Below, piece by piece: positions 12,653 through 20,985 of a stretch of 20,985 nucleotides of DNA; the stretch's first letter is position 1; every line of letters begins with the position of its first letter. Position numbers and translations under genes: made by a program. Under the pieces are notes generated by a model. That model searched no databases. It was not told the DNA's origin and saw only the letters and a program-made list of their open reading frames with translations. Source of the DNA: a virus. The stretch is taken from positions 1 through 20,985 of the IMG/VR virus record IMGVR_UViG_3300040807_002146. One strand, 5' to 3'.

Positions 12653-12921
12653 ATATTAGAACTGGCGTGGAGATTCCAAACTTGTTTGCGTTCCACGCCT
12701 TTCTTTTGAGCAAAAACTTTAGCATCGCAGTTTGAACATACATGGAAATAGTTGTTGCTTAGACGTTTTGGATCCATCTTTCCACGCTCACGCTCAAACT
12801 CTACATCACAATTATCACATCTAAACACACATATCGTTAATTCACGCTTGTAGGTGTGTTCCTTGCCCGTTTTGCTAGTACGAACGTGCCGGGTTTGCTT
12901 TTTATATTCGGACAAATACAT
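12634..12921 (-). CDS. Zinc-ribbon protein of unknown function, 95 aa
   Basis: A minus-strand gene. The protein has two CxxC pairs, CDNC at 35-38 and CSNC at 62-65, spaced like a four-cysteine zinc ribbon, within a strongly basic chain (RTSKTGKEHTYKREL, then RERGKMDPKRL). Such ribbons usually bind nucleic acid or stabilise small phage regulators, but no specific family is recognised; an HNH-like nuclease is less likely because no catalytic His-Asn-His pattern is seen. I start at ATG 12919-12921 (MYLSEYKK). An upstream ATG at 12984 would add a hydrophobic 21-residue piece overlapping the Fe-S gene and its promoter, and looks spurious. No good SD is visible. A TATAAT box lies at 12940-12945 on this strand with no convincing -35. 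Confidence 0.72.
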   Translation of the reverse strand: MYLSEYKKQTRHVRTSKTGKEHTYKRELTICVFRCDNCDVEFERERGKMDPKRLSNNYFHVCSNCDAKVFAQKKGVERKQVWNLHASSNIPISKL

Positions 12922-12954
12922 AACTATATTTACATTAAGATTATAAAATAATAT

Positions 12955-12962
12955 CATAAATA
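12955..12962 (+). promoter_or_regulatory. T4-like late promoter (CATAAATA)
   Basis: Seven of eight bases match TATAAATA. It lies 21 bases before the Fe-S protein ATG, with AAGGAAGG between. The segment is divergent with the minus-strand zinc-ribbon gene. Confidence 0.65.
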
Positions 12963-12982
12963 GTAGTAAGGAAGGATAATTC

Positions 12983-13345
12983 ATGCATATTTGTGAACTA
13001 ACTGAAGCAGCTCAAGACCAAATTAACAATATCTGTAAAGAAAATAATTGTTATGGAGTCAGTTTAAATTTAAAAGGCGGCGGATGTGCAGGTTTTGAAT
13101 ATGAATGGCAAATAGTACCTTCACCTAGCGAAATAGATGATAATGATGAAGTTATTGATACAGGATCAGGTAATCTAATTATAGGAGCACATAGCCTAAT
13201 GTTTCTTGTAGGAACAATAATAGATTATAAAAAAGATATTATGGGTGCTATGTTTGATATAAAAAATCCTAATGCACAATCAGCATGCGGTTGCGGAGTT
13301 AGCGTAAACTTTGACATGGATAACTTAGTAAGTCCAAAATTATAA
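12983..13345 (+). CDS. A-type iron-sulfur carrier, IscA/ErpA/HesB-like
   Basis: A-type carriers receive and hand over [2Fe-2S] or [4Fe-4S] clusters to target proteins. The 120-residue protein has the three cysteines in the family places: Cys35 in GGGCAGFEY and Cys102-Gly-Cys104 in SACGCGVSVNF, near the C-terminus. The beta-rich core between them carries a family-like IDYKKDIMGAMFDIKNPNA segment. It is slightly longer than bacterial IscA (107) and ErpA (114). Related carriers occur in some marine T4-like phages. No Fe-S apo-target is obvious in the window, so it may serve a host enzyme or another phage protein. Strong SD AAGGAAGG, own late promoter. It ends 14 bases before the giant structural gene. 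Confidence 0.88.
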   Translation: MHICELTEAAQDQINNICKENNCYGVSLNLKGGGCAGFEYEWQIVPSPSEIDDNDEVIDTGSGNLIIGAHSLMFLVGTIIDYKKDIMGAMFDIKNPNAQSACGCGVSVNFDMDNLVSPKL

Positions 13346-13359
13346 ACGGAGCAAATTAA

Positions 13360-16300
13360 ATGGCAAGACAAGACGTAGACATTGGTATTGAAGGTAATGA
13401 CGGAACAGGCGATAGCATTCGTGAATCGTTTCGTAAAGTAAATGAAAACTTTCAAGAACTATATGCAGTATTTGGTATTGGCGGTCAGATTAGTTTTACA
13501 GACCTAAACGACACACCTAATACATACGAAGGTAACGAAAATAAAGTTCCGTTAGTTAAGTCGGACGGTAGCGGACTTAACTTGTTAGAATTAGCATCAG
13601 ATAATGCAATAGATGGATCGGCCGATACTATTGGATTTGATTTTAGTGTTGACGGTAAGTTAATAGTTAAACAACTTGTTTCTAAAGTATCTAATGACCC
13701 AGAGCCTACTCTAGCAGGTCCATTAAACGCTTCTACACAGCCTATTGCAGGTGTAACTGTAAGTCAAGGTGCTATTGATACATTTAACTCTGTGTACGGT
13801 ACAGATTATGACATTGGTGCTCTTGTAATTAATAAAGCATACGCAGATAGAAGTTATCAACAAAAAGAAGTTGCTGGTGGCGGCATACGTATTGGCGATG
13901 AACCAACAGAAACGTCTTCATATGTTCTTACTTCAAATTCTATATCACAAGGCAACTTATTTGTTCCAAATCACGGATTGCTTGAAGCATACAATGCTGC
14001 TGCATTTGTATTTCAATCTTCAGGAACAGATCCGTTCGGTGTAGTAAGTGGCGGCACGTATTACATAAGAATTGCAACTCCAGACCAAATTGCACTATAT
14101 GAAACTGAAGAGGATGCAATTGAAATTACAGGACGTATACTATTAAGTGGCGGTACAGGAACGTTTACACTTACAGATGCTGCTTATGATGATGAACTAG
14201 AAGGTAACTGGTTAGACAACGTAGCGTTGCCACGTAAGTCGATTGTTCGTCGCCAAGGCGATAGTATGGAGGGAGCATTACATCTATTTGACCATCCAGG
14301 TGAATTAGCAGGAAAAGGTACTCCTAATGCGTATGACGATTTACAAGCAGCAACAAAACTTTATGTAGACAACGTAGCAGCAACAAGCCAAGTTAATTTG
14401 TATGTAAGTACAACAGGTAACGATCAACAAACATTTACTCCGGACGGTAAAGAAGGTCGTTCACCTGGATATGCATATCGCACTATTGGAGCAGCAGCTC
14501 GTAAAGCAGAAGAAATTATGACTGCTGCAAGACCAGAACCTGGTCCATATCAACAGACTATGACATACGGCGGACATGCAAATGCTAAAATTGTTACAGC
14601 AGGTATTACAAGCCCGATAGGCGGCAGAGTAAATGCTAGAACTCTTATTGTAAACAACAAAGAGTTTGTTGCAAAAGAAGTTACAGGGTATATTGATGCA
14701 ACATTCCCAGATTTTGCTAATTCGTATAACAAAGAAATTTGTCAGCGTGATGTAGAATTTATTTTAGACAGTGTGTCGCTCGATATATTATTGGGTAACA
14801 ACGCAAACTATTTGTCAAGATGGGCAGGTATTCGTTATTATTCAAATGTTAGCGCACAAAAAGCAATTGGAACCCAGCGTGTAGAAACTATTGCAGGTAT
14901 CGAGTATGCAAAATCTCTTGTAACAAATTATATTTTAACAAATACAGCACCACCAACTTTGTATCAAACTCGTGTAGATCAATTTATTGATGTAAGCATT
15001 CCTCCAGATGGAAGTGCAGACGAAGCTGTTGCTGCTAAAATGAACATCATTTTAGACGTTATTGAAAATGGTGTATTAGATGCTACAGAAATTGTAGACG
15101 GACAAACAACTTATAAAATTAATGTTGGTAACGGAAACTTAGGCTTTATCGATCAAGCAAATCCAGAAAATACTGATATTATTCCTGGTAAGGTGGTACG
15201 TGGTAAAACTTCAGGAGCAGTAGCACGTATTATTGATTATCGTTACGAAGCAGGTCCGAGAGCAGTTAGTGTTGCAGAAACAGACGAAATTGAAGTACAA
15301 CTATTAGAACCAATCGAGTTCCAAGTAGACGAAGAACTAGAATACGGTAACTATGTTGTAAACACTCAAATTGCAATTAGAGTTGAGTCTGGTATTTACG
15401 AAGAAGATTATCCAATTCGTGTTCCAGCAAATGTATCAGTAAAAGGTGATGAATTTAGACGTACTATTATACGTCCCAAAGATCGTGTTTCGCAGTCACG
15501 TTGGGCAAACACATTCTTCTATCGTGATGCAGAATTTGATGGCTTGGTATTAGGTAAATCAAACATCACTGGTATTTCTTTTGAGCCACAACTTGATTCA
15601 AACAGAGTAGCAGGAACATATTCTGTTAGTACTTGGACTAGTGATAAACTAGGCAAATATGCAGAGTTTGATATTACTATAGGTGCTGACGGTGCAATCG
15701 CAGATATTATAGTTACAAATGAAGGTGCAGACTTCCAAAAAGGCGAACGTATTACAGTACTAGATGATTATCTAGGAGCAGGCGGAGCAAATAGCATTTC
15801 GTTTGTTGTAACTAGTGTTCCAAACGGTATTGAATATGTCAACCCATTAACAGGTGCAGTTGACGGGTACTTTGGTTATCATTACCTAACGCAGCCAGAC
15901 AGACTAAAAAATACAGGCGAAGGTTACGAAAACGTAGGTAATTGGGAAACTAATGCTCTTACACTTATTGACAACAAAGAATTTATTGCCGAACAAGTTG
16001 TAAACTATGTAGAAACAACATATCCTGCACTTGTTGGAACACCACAATATTCTAGAAGTAAATGTGAAAGAGATGCACGTTTAATTGTTGACGCACTTGT
16101 ACAAGACTTCCGTAACGGCGGTAATGAATTTGCGTTACAAGCACAAGGTCAATATTATGCAGGCGCAGTTGAAGTTGGAACAGAAGATCAAACTGTTGCC
16201 GGAATACAACATATCTTTACTGTAGCAAGTAAACTTTTACTAGGGGAAGAACCTACTCAGTTGTACTCCCCGTCAGGTGGTTCACTATCTGACTTAAATT

Positions 16301-19300
16301 ATTCTGCAGACTTATTTAACGGCTCAGGCGAACCTGCTGATTGGGGAGCAGATACAACATATCGCTTAGGAAACGTCGTTAAATTTACTACAGGTCTTGG
16401 AACTACATTATACTATACTCCAACAAAAGAACATAGATCAGGTAGTACTTTTAACGCAGCAGAAGTAGCAGAATATTGGAGAGAAATCGACGGTCCTGCT
16501 ACTGTACTACAAAACTTATTGAATACTGTTACATTTGCATTTAACGAAGACTATAATCCACCATTACGTAACGACGAAATGGATGTGTTCTTAATGAACG
16601 ATGCAACTATGCTTCGTAACATGACAGTACAAGGACACGGTGGCTTTATGCTTGTACTTGATCCAGAAGGACAGGTACTAACTAAATCGCCATATATTCA
16701 AACAGGTTCAAGTTTCTCGCAATCACTAAATCGTCAAGCATTCCGTGGCGGACTTTTTGTTGATGCATTTGTTGGTAACTCAGCAGTGCAAGTTACAGAA
16801 AAAGTTGATGGAAGTGCATTTAGATTAGCTATTAAGAGTTACGGTTCTCCAACTGAACCACAAGGTTTGTATGTAAGACGTCCACAAACTCCGTGTGTAT
16901 TTTATATAGATGGTAGACGTTTCCAAGTTAATGCTGTAACTAATTATAACAAAGAAGCAGGTACAGCAGAAATTATTCTAGACCCAAGTTCAAACGGTGG
17001 CGATGGATTTACTGGCTGGACCAGTGAGTTAGCATCTGGTGTTAACTTAGATACTGTTGCAGATTTTGATTTTGATTCAGATAAGTGTTATAGAGATACT
17101 GGTTATATTCTAGATGGTGTAACGTATGATGTCTCTTTAGGAACAAACTATAATAGTGTTTATAATGGTATTGCATATCAAAGAGCAGGTGCATATTACG
17201 TAAATGAACAAGGTACATTGCCTATTGGAGTAGATGGACAACAATCAGAAACTATTTCTGCAATCCAATTTGCAAGAGACGAAGTAGCTGCACTAACTGA
17301 TGTAGCAGGAGATCCAACTGCATTAGCAAGATCAAATGCTGCATTTGATGAAGTTGTTGATATATTATCAAGCGGCACAATAAGCACAACTGTTCCAGGC
17401 GACGGTGTAGCAGATGCGTTAACATTCCCTGCACCAGCAGTTCTCCCAACAGCAGATGCAGACGATGCTGCTATTAGACTACAAAATAATAGATTATTTT
17501 TACAAGCAGAAGTTACAGCATGGATTGCAGATAACTACCCTGCATTAAACTATAACACTACTAAGTGTGAACGAGATGTTGGTTATATTGTTGATGCATT
17601 AACTTATGACGTGTTGTACGGTGGAAACAGTGCAACAGTTACAAATGCAAGAGCATATTATGACGGATCTGTTGCGCAACAGCCTGCGGATCAGCGTACA
17701 CCAACTAAACTAGCATACGATCACATGGCTACTGTTATAAGTGATATTCTTTTAGGTAACCCAGTTACACCAACTGGAACTAATCCACAGACAGCAGACC
17801 TTTCAGGTAGCAATGCAACTGCTACAGAAACTGCAATAACAGATGCACTTGTAGAAATAATTGCCGTAACTGCTGAAAATGCAAATTTAAATGCTGTTCC
17901 GGATCCTACTTTCCCAGACATTAGTTGGGCTGCTGCAACTCTACTTGACGCAAGTAATGCTATTATAAATAGCAAACGTTTAATACAAAGTAGAACTGTA
18001 CAAAGTGTAAATGCAGTATTACCGATTACACTACAAACAGCTGGTAACAGAAGTATCTTAGGTAACGACTTTACACAAATTAACGACTTAGGTTACGGAC
18101 TTGTTGCTGTTAATGGTGCGCTATCAGAGATGGTATCTATGTTTACCTACTACTGTTGGGCAAGTTACTATTCAAAGAACGGTGCTGAAATTAGATCACT
18201 AACAGGTTCAAGTTGTTACGGTGAATATGGTCTAGTTGCAGAAGGTTCAGATCCAAACGAAATACCAGATGCAATTTCGTTGGGTCAAGATATGACTCAA
18301 CCTGCTAAAGCATTTGACGTTGATACTATTTTAACAACCACAGGGTTCTTAGTATTACCAAAAGGTGAAATTTTAACACAGGCTTCAACAGGTGCTACTG
18401 GTGAAGTTGCAGTTGCAACTAGTACAACAGGAGGATCAAATGTAATCTATCTAACAAACGTAGTAGGTGCATTTGACACTACAAATGAATTAACTGGTGA
18501 TACTGCGGGTGCGCTAGGAGCAGATAGTGTTCCAACACTTGTTGATGCAAACGGATACGACAATGTGGAAGAATCGTTATCAGTTTATGTATATGATATG
18601 GAAGAGGCGCCGAGCAATAGATCAGAAGTTAATATTTGGCATCCTGGTCGTCCTGCATTTGCACGTTACGAAGTAGCCAACGTTGAAGCAATTCAACATA
18701 TAGCTGGCGAATATCCGTTAATAGATGGCAGTGCTATACAAACAACTACAGACCCAACTGCAACTGGGTTTGTGTTTAATGTGTATAAAACAATAGACGC
18801 AGGATACACAGTAACTTATAACACAAATAATGCAGGTACTGATTATCAAGTAGGAGATACATTTGTTGTTCCTGGAGATGAACTTGGTGGTGCGACTCCT
18901 GCAAACGACTGTACTATTACTGTTGACGCTGTTGACGTAGATGGTGGAATTACAGAAATAACTGTTACAGGTACTATTGAAGTAGAAGATAGTACTCCAA
19001 TGTATAGCGGTCAAGTTTATAAATTAAACTTCTCTACTAGTGATGCTCAATTTAGTGCTAACGGACTTTTAGAAGTAGTTCCGTTTAATACAAGTATTAT
19101 CTATTACAGAAACCAAACACATGTAATTTCAGATTTAGCTCGTCCGGATATCTTAACTATTCGTCCAAGTACTGCGCTTGTGTTTGATGAAAATCCAAAC
19201 TTTGTTTATAGAAGTATCAGTTTCTTAACAAGTGATAGTATCGGTGATGATTTACCAGCTAATACTTCGCAGGCTGGCTTAGACTCTTCCTATGACTGGA

Positions 19301-20985
19301 TTAGACTACAAATTAATAGTTCAAAAGCGCAAGAAGCTATTGGAACTATTACAGCAAGCGGTGTTCCTTTAACAGGCGGAACCACAAAAGGCGGTACAGC
19401 AGGAGACACTACCCTTGCAATTGCTTTAGCTGACGCAAATGAAATTTATCGTTTGAACAATAACGCTAGAACACCTAGTGCAAATAGACCTGCGGGTTGG
19501 ACAGCAGAAACATTAGCAATTGAAGCACCTATTTTGACATGGGGCGGGAAAAAACATTATGTCTTTAACTATAGAGGTATTTCCGGAACTACGGTTGTAG
19601 AGCCAAGCGAAGATAATGATTATGCAATTGTCGATCTAGTTGATTACGATACTATTAACCAAGTTGACGCACCGGGTATTTTTGAACCAGTAGTGCTTGG
19701 ATCAGAACTTGTTACTTTACGTGCAGGTCTAAAGGCAGGCGCCACTGGTACAGTTACCGTTAATATTTCAACTTGTCGTGTTACAGGTCATGACTTCCTA
19801 GACATTGGTACAGGCGGATTTAACACAAGTAACTATCCAAACGTTATTTTTGGTGAACCAAGTGAAAAACAAGAAGCAAACGAAGTTGTCGAAAAAGGCA
19901 AAGGTCGTGTGTTCTATGTAAGTACAGACCAAAACGGTATATTCCGTGTAGGACGTTTCTTCAGCGTTGACCAAGGTACTGGTACTGTTACGTTTAGTGC
20001 AAGTCTTGCACTATCAGACGTTGACGGCTTAGGCTTTAAGCGTGGTGTTGTTATTACTGAATTTAGTACAGACACAGCAATGACTGATAACGCATCAGAC
20101 ACAGTTCCAACTGAAAGTGCTGTACGTGGTTACTTAAACAGACGTTTAGGTTATGACGTAAACGGTGATCCTGTTGCAAACAAACTAGGTCCAGGTGTAC
20201 TTGCTCCTAACGGTGCGGTACCAATGACAGACGATCTAAACGCAGCAGGAAACACAATTACTAATCTTGCAGCACCAACTTCTGAATCTGATGCAGCAAC
20301 CAAAGCATATGTTGACGATGGCAGAGGTGAACAAGATACACTTCCAGATCTTAGAGATGTTGAAATTAACGACATAGACGAAGGTCAACTACTTGTGTCA
20401 ACTGGTTATAAGAAAATTATTATTGATGCAGGATCAGTTGTTGGAGGACCTTTTGTAAGAGGCGATAGTATAACAGGAACCATAACTGGTGCTACAGGTA
20501 CTATTGTTGATGTAATTGACGGCATTGAAGCAATAGAAGGAAGTGTAGTAGAAATTATCTATACTCCAGTACTTGGAGAGTTTAGTGATGGTAAACCAGC
20601 AACGGGCCCTGACCAAGATGTTATTACTGCAAGTGGTGGCAAACAAGGTTTAATTATTGACGGACCTGTAGACGAGTGGGCAAACGGTGTTTGGAATGCA
20701 GCAAGTGATATTTTAGTTAGTACCAATAGAGAATCGACAGATTCATTTGCAACTAATCGATATACTACTGTTAATTTCCAAATTAATCCAGGAGCAATTA
20801 ATGATACAGATGTGGCAGGAAATGCTCAAATTGCACAAAGCAAATTGAATATGAATGCTGCAACTACTAGAGCAAATGCTACTGCAATTAGTCAATCAGA
20901 TTTAGGTTTAGCAAGTTTTGATACAGCAAGATTTGATATAACTGATGGCTGGGTAACTATTAAGTCGGCAGGTGTAACAACTGCT
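13360..20985 (+). CDS. Giant virion structural protein, fibre/tail associated, truncated by the window end
   Basis: The frame is open from ATG 13360 to the last base: 2542 codons read with no stop, continuing beyond the window. The start has GGAG at 13348-13351. Residues 8-40 (IGIEGNDGTGDSIRESFRKV then NENFQELYAVFG) are an N-terminal signature I associate with large structural proteins of marine T4-like phages. Fibre-type phrases DLQAATKLYVDN (327-338) and SDAATKAYVDDG (2310-2321) mark repeat modules; the second follows PMTDDLNAAGNTITNL. Between them are four copies of a Cys-x-Arg-Asp module (Cys461, 902, 1243, 1403), VQGHGGFMLVLDPEGQ at 1090, a segment starting NRSILGNDFTQINDLGYG at 1563, and GTGGFNTSNYPNVIFGEP at 2150. 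Host-contacting fibre or baseplate-linked protein is inferred. It has no late octamer of its own beyond a weak TATAAACG. Confidence 0.9.
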   Translation, partial: MARQDVDIGIEGNDGTGDSIRESFRKVNENFQELYAVFGIGGQISFTDLNDTPNTYEGNENKVPLVKSDGSGLNLLELASDNAIDGSADTIGFDFSVDGKLIVKQLVSKVSNDPEPTLAGPLNASTQPIAGVTVSQGAIDTFNSVYGTDYDIGALVINKAYADRSYQQKEVAGGGIRIGDEPTETSSYVLTSNSISQGNLFVPNHGLLEAYNAAAFVFQSSGTDPFGVVSGGTYYIRIATPDQIALYETEEDAIEITGRILLSGGTGTFTLTDAAYDDELEGNWLDNVALPRKSIVRRQGDSMEGALHLFDHPGELAGKGTPNAYDDLQAATKLYVDNVAATSQVNLYVSTTGNDQQTFTPDGKEGRSPGYAYRTIGAAARKAEEIMTAARPEPGPYQQTMTYGGHANAKIVTAGITSPIGGRVNARTLIVNNKEFVAKEVTGYIDATFPDFANSYNKEICQRDVEFILDSVSLDILLGNNANYLSRWAGIRYYSNVSAQKAIGTQRVETIAGIEYAKSLVTNYILTNTAPPTLYQTRVDQFIDVSIPPDGSADEAVAAKMNIILDVIENGVLDATEIVDGQTTYKINVGNGNLGFIDQANPENTDIIPGKVVRGKTSGAVARIIDYRYEAGPRAVSVAETDEIEVQLLEPIEFQVDEELEYGNYVVNTQIAIRVESGIYEEDYPIRVPANVSVKGDEFRRTIIRPKDRVSQSRWANTFFYRDAEFDGLVLGKSNITGISFEPQLDSNRVAGTYSVSTWTSDKLGKYAEFDITIGADGAIADIIVTNEGADFQKGERITVLDDYLGAGGANSISFVVTSVPNGIEYVNPLTGAVDGYFGYHYLTQPDRLKNTGEGYENVGNWETNALTLIDNKEFIAEQVVNYVETTYPALVGTPQYSRSKCERDARLIVDALVQDFRNGGNEFALQAQGQYYAGAVEVGTEDQTVAGIQHIFTVASKLLLGEEPTQLYSPSGGSLSDLNYSADLFNGSGEPADWGADTTYRLGNVVKFTTGLGTTLYYTPTKEHRSGSTFNAAEVAEYWREIDGPATVLQNLLNTVTFAFNEDYNPPLRNDEMDVFLMNDATMLRNMTVQGHGGFMLVLDPEGQVLTKSPYIQTGSSFSQSLNRQAFRGGLFVDAFVGNSAVQVTEKVDGSAFRLAIKSYGSPTEPQGLYVRRPQTPCVFYIDGRRFQVNAVTNYNKEAGTAEIILDPSSNGGDGFTGWTSELASGVNLDTVADFDFDSDKCYRDTGYILDGVTYDVSLGTNYNSVYNGIAYQRAGAYYVNEQGTLPIGVDGQQSETISAIQFARDEVAALTDVAGDPTALARSNAAFDEVVDILSSGTISTTVPGDGVADALTFPAPAVLPTADADDAAIRLQNNRLFLQAEVTAWIADNYPALNYNTTKCERDVGYIVDALTYDVLYGGNSATVTNARAYYDGSVAQQPADQRTPTKLAYDHMATVISDILLGNPVTPTGTNPQTADLSGSNATATETAITDALVEIIAVTAENANLNAVPDPTFPDISWAAATLLDASNAIINSKRLIQSRTVQSVNAVLPITLQTAGNRSILGNDFTQINDLGYGLVAVNGALSEMVSMFTYYCWASYYSKNGAEIRSLTGSSCYGEYGLVAEGSDPNEIPDAISLGQDMTQPAKAFDVDTILTTTGFLVLPKGEILTQASTGATGEVAVATSTTGGSNVIYLTNVVGAFDTTNELTGDTAGALGADSVPTLVDANGYDNVEESLSVYVYDMEEAPSNRSEVNIWHPGRPAFARYEVANVEAIQHIAGEYPLIDGSAIQTTTDPTATGFVFNVYKTIDAGYTVTYNTNNAGTDYQVGDTFVVPGDELGGATPANDCTITVDAVDVDGGITEITVTGTIEVEDSTPMYSGQVYKLNFSTSDAQFSANGLLEVVPFNTSIIYYRNQTHVISDLARPDILTIRPSTALVFDENPNFVYRSISFLTSDSIGDDLPANTSQAGLDSSYDWIRLQINSSKAQEAIGTITASGVPLTGGTTKGGTAGDTTLAIALADANEIYRLNNNARTPSANRPAGWTAETLAIEAPILTWGGKKHYVFNYRGISGTTVVEPSEDNDYAIVDLVDYDTINQVDAPGIFEPVVLGSELVTLRAGLKAGATGTVTVNISTCRVTGHDFLDIGTGGFNTSNYPNVIFGEPSEKQEANEVVEKGKGRVFYVSTDQNGIFRVGRFFSVDQGTGTVTFSASLALSDVDGLGFKRGVVITEFSTDTAMTDNASDTVPTESAVRGYLNRRLGYDVNGDPVANKLGPGVLAPNGAVPMTDDLNAAGNTITNLAAPTSESDAATKAYVDDGRGEQDTLPDLRDVEINDIDEGQLLVSTGYKKIIIDAGSVVGGPFVRGDSITGTITGATGTIVDVIDGIEAIEGSVVEIIYTPVLGEFSDGKPATGPDQDVITASGGKQGLIIDGPVDEWANGVWNAASDILVSTNRESTDSFATNRYTTVNFQINPGAINDTDVAGNAQIAQSKLNMNAATTRANATAISQSDLGLASFDTARFDITDGWVTIKSAGVTTA
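14653..14847 (+). repeat. Cys-x-Arg-Asp module, copy A (protein-level repeat)
   Basis: Copy A begins NNKEFVAKEV, then CQRDVEFILDSVSLDIL with Cys461, and ends RYYSN. The same order of a NKEF-type helix, a CxRD helix, a glycine turn and a tyrosine pair recurs in copies B to D in the same frame. Confidence 0.65.
15970..16164 (+). repeat. Cys-x-Arg-Asp module, copy B
   Basis: Copy B begins DNKEFIAEQV, then CERDARLIVDALVQDF with Cys902, a GGN turn, and ends QYYAG. It aligns with copy A over its whole length without needing large gaps. Confidence 0.65.
17062..17205 (+). repeat. Cys-x-Arg-Asp module, copy C (lacks the first helix)
   Basis: Copy C starts at DFDFDSDK, then CYRDTGYILDGVTYDVSLG with Cys1243 and ends AYYVN. 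The NKEF-type helix of copies A and B is missing or unrecognisable. Confidence 0.6.
17482..17667 (+). repeat. Cys-x-Arg-Asp module, copy D
   Basis: Copy D begins QNNRLFLQAEVTAWI, then CERDVGYIVDALTYDVLYG with Cys1403, a GGN turn, and ends AYYDG. It is closest to copy C in the CxRD helix and lies 480 bases after it. Confidence 0.65.

Noticed and set aside
12922-12984. Longer N-terminus for the zinc-ribbon protein
   Set aside because: The extra 21 residues are hydrophobic and AT-rich, and overlap the promoter and start of the divergent Fe-S gene; the inner ATG gives a coherent small zinc-ribbon protein.
13341-13348. TATAAACG as a late promoter for the giant structural gene
   Set aside because: Only six of eight bases match, the two mismatches are in the conserved right half, and the segment overlaps the Fe-S gene stop codon. 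Too weak to call.
14550-20646. Minus-strand frames of 60-98 codons opposite the giant structural gene
   Set aside because: They are low-complexity (Ser/Thr/Cys/Ile-rich) complements of the plus-strand repeats and lack SD sequences; the plus frame is open throughout.
1-20985. tRNA genes, CRISPR arrays, insertion sequences, attachment sites
   Set aside because: No cloverleaf, regular spaced repeat array, transposase or integrase reading was found on either strand by eye.

Overview
The window looks like part of the genome of a marine T4-like myovirus infecting a Gram-negative host. Three things point that way. Several genes sit behind octamers matching the T4 late promoter TATAAATA. The last 7.6 kb is one open structural gene carrying phrases I associate with large fibre or baseplate-associated proteins of cyanomyoviruses and pelagic myoviruses. 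There is also a T4-type ATP-dependent DNA ligase. The DNA is AT-rich, genes are packed with short overlaps (TAATG, GTGA), and all but two genes lie on the plus strand. No photosynthesis genes, tRNAs, CRISPR arrays, integrase or transposase were seen. The two secreted CxxCH proteins imply a host with a periplasm and a c-type cytochrome maturation system. The host cannot be named from this sequence.

Layout. 1-3163: end of a small ORF, ATP-dependent DNA ligase, a cytidine/dCMP-deaminase-fold protein and a 422-residue conserved-looking unknown behind a good sigma-70-like promoter. 3192-4055: a short fibre-like virion protein behind a late promoter. 4113-9119: a two-helix membrane protein, a possible sugar-transfer protein, a 2OG-Fe(II) oxygenase, a QueD-family protein, a GT-A-like glycosyltransferase, a ferredoxin-NADP reductase, the UV-damage endonuclease UvsE and a very small kinase-fold protein, mostly overlapping or nearly so. 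9146-10068: a coiled-coil protein, a minus-strand membrane-anchored protein with a SAP/HeH-like tail and a 54-residue membrane protein. 10155-12639: two tandem, overlapping, secreted proteins that each join a haem c domain to a type II copper monooxygenase-like (PHM/DBM) body. 12634-13345: a minus-strand zinc-ribbon protein and an A-type (IscA/ErpA-like) Fe-S protein. 13360-20985: the first 2542 codons of a giant structural protein that runs off the window.

Two things stand out. First, the metabolic cargo is rich in redox chemistry: haem c plus copper twice, a flavin reductase, an Fe-S carrier and a non-haem iron oxygenase. The paired haem-copper proteins are the most unexpected cargo. Second, three late-promoter genes (3192, 4113, 10155) have inverted repeats around the ribosome binding site and/or start codon, with the late promoter placed so that late transcripts would lose all or most of the 5' arm. 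The example at 10110-10173 is a perfect 16-bp stem. This is the logic known from T4 lysozyme gene e: read-through RNA folds and is translated poorly, while RNA from the late promoter is free. Here it would hold back the haem-copper operon and two other genes until late infection. All functional calls come from reading motifs by eye; no database search was possible.
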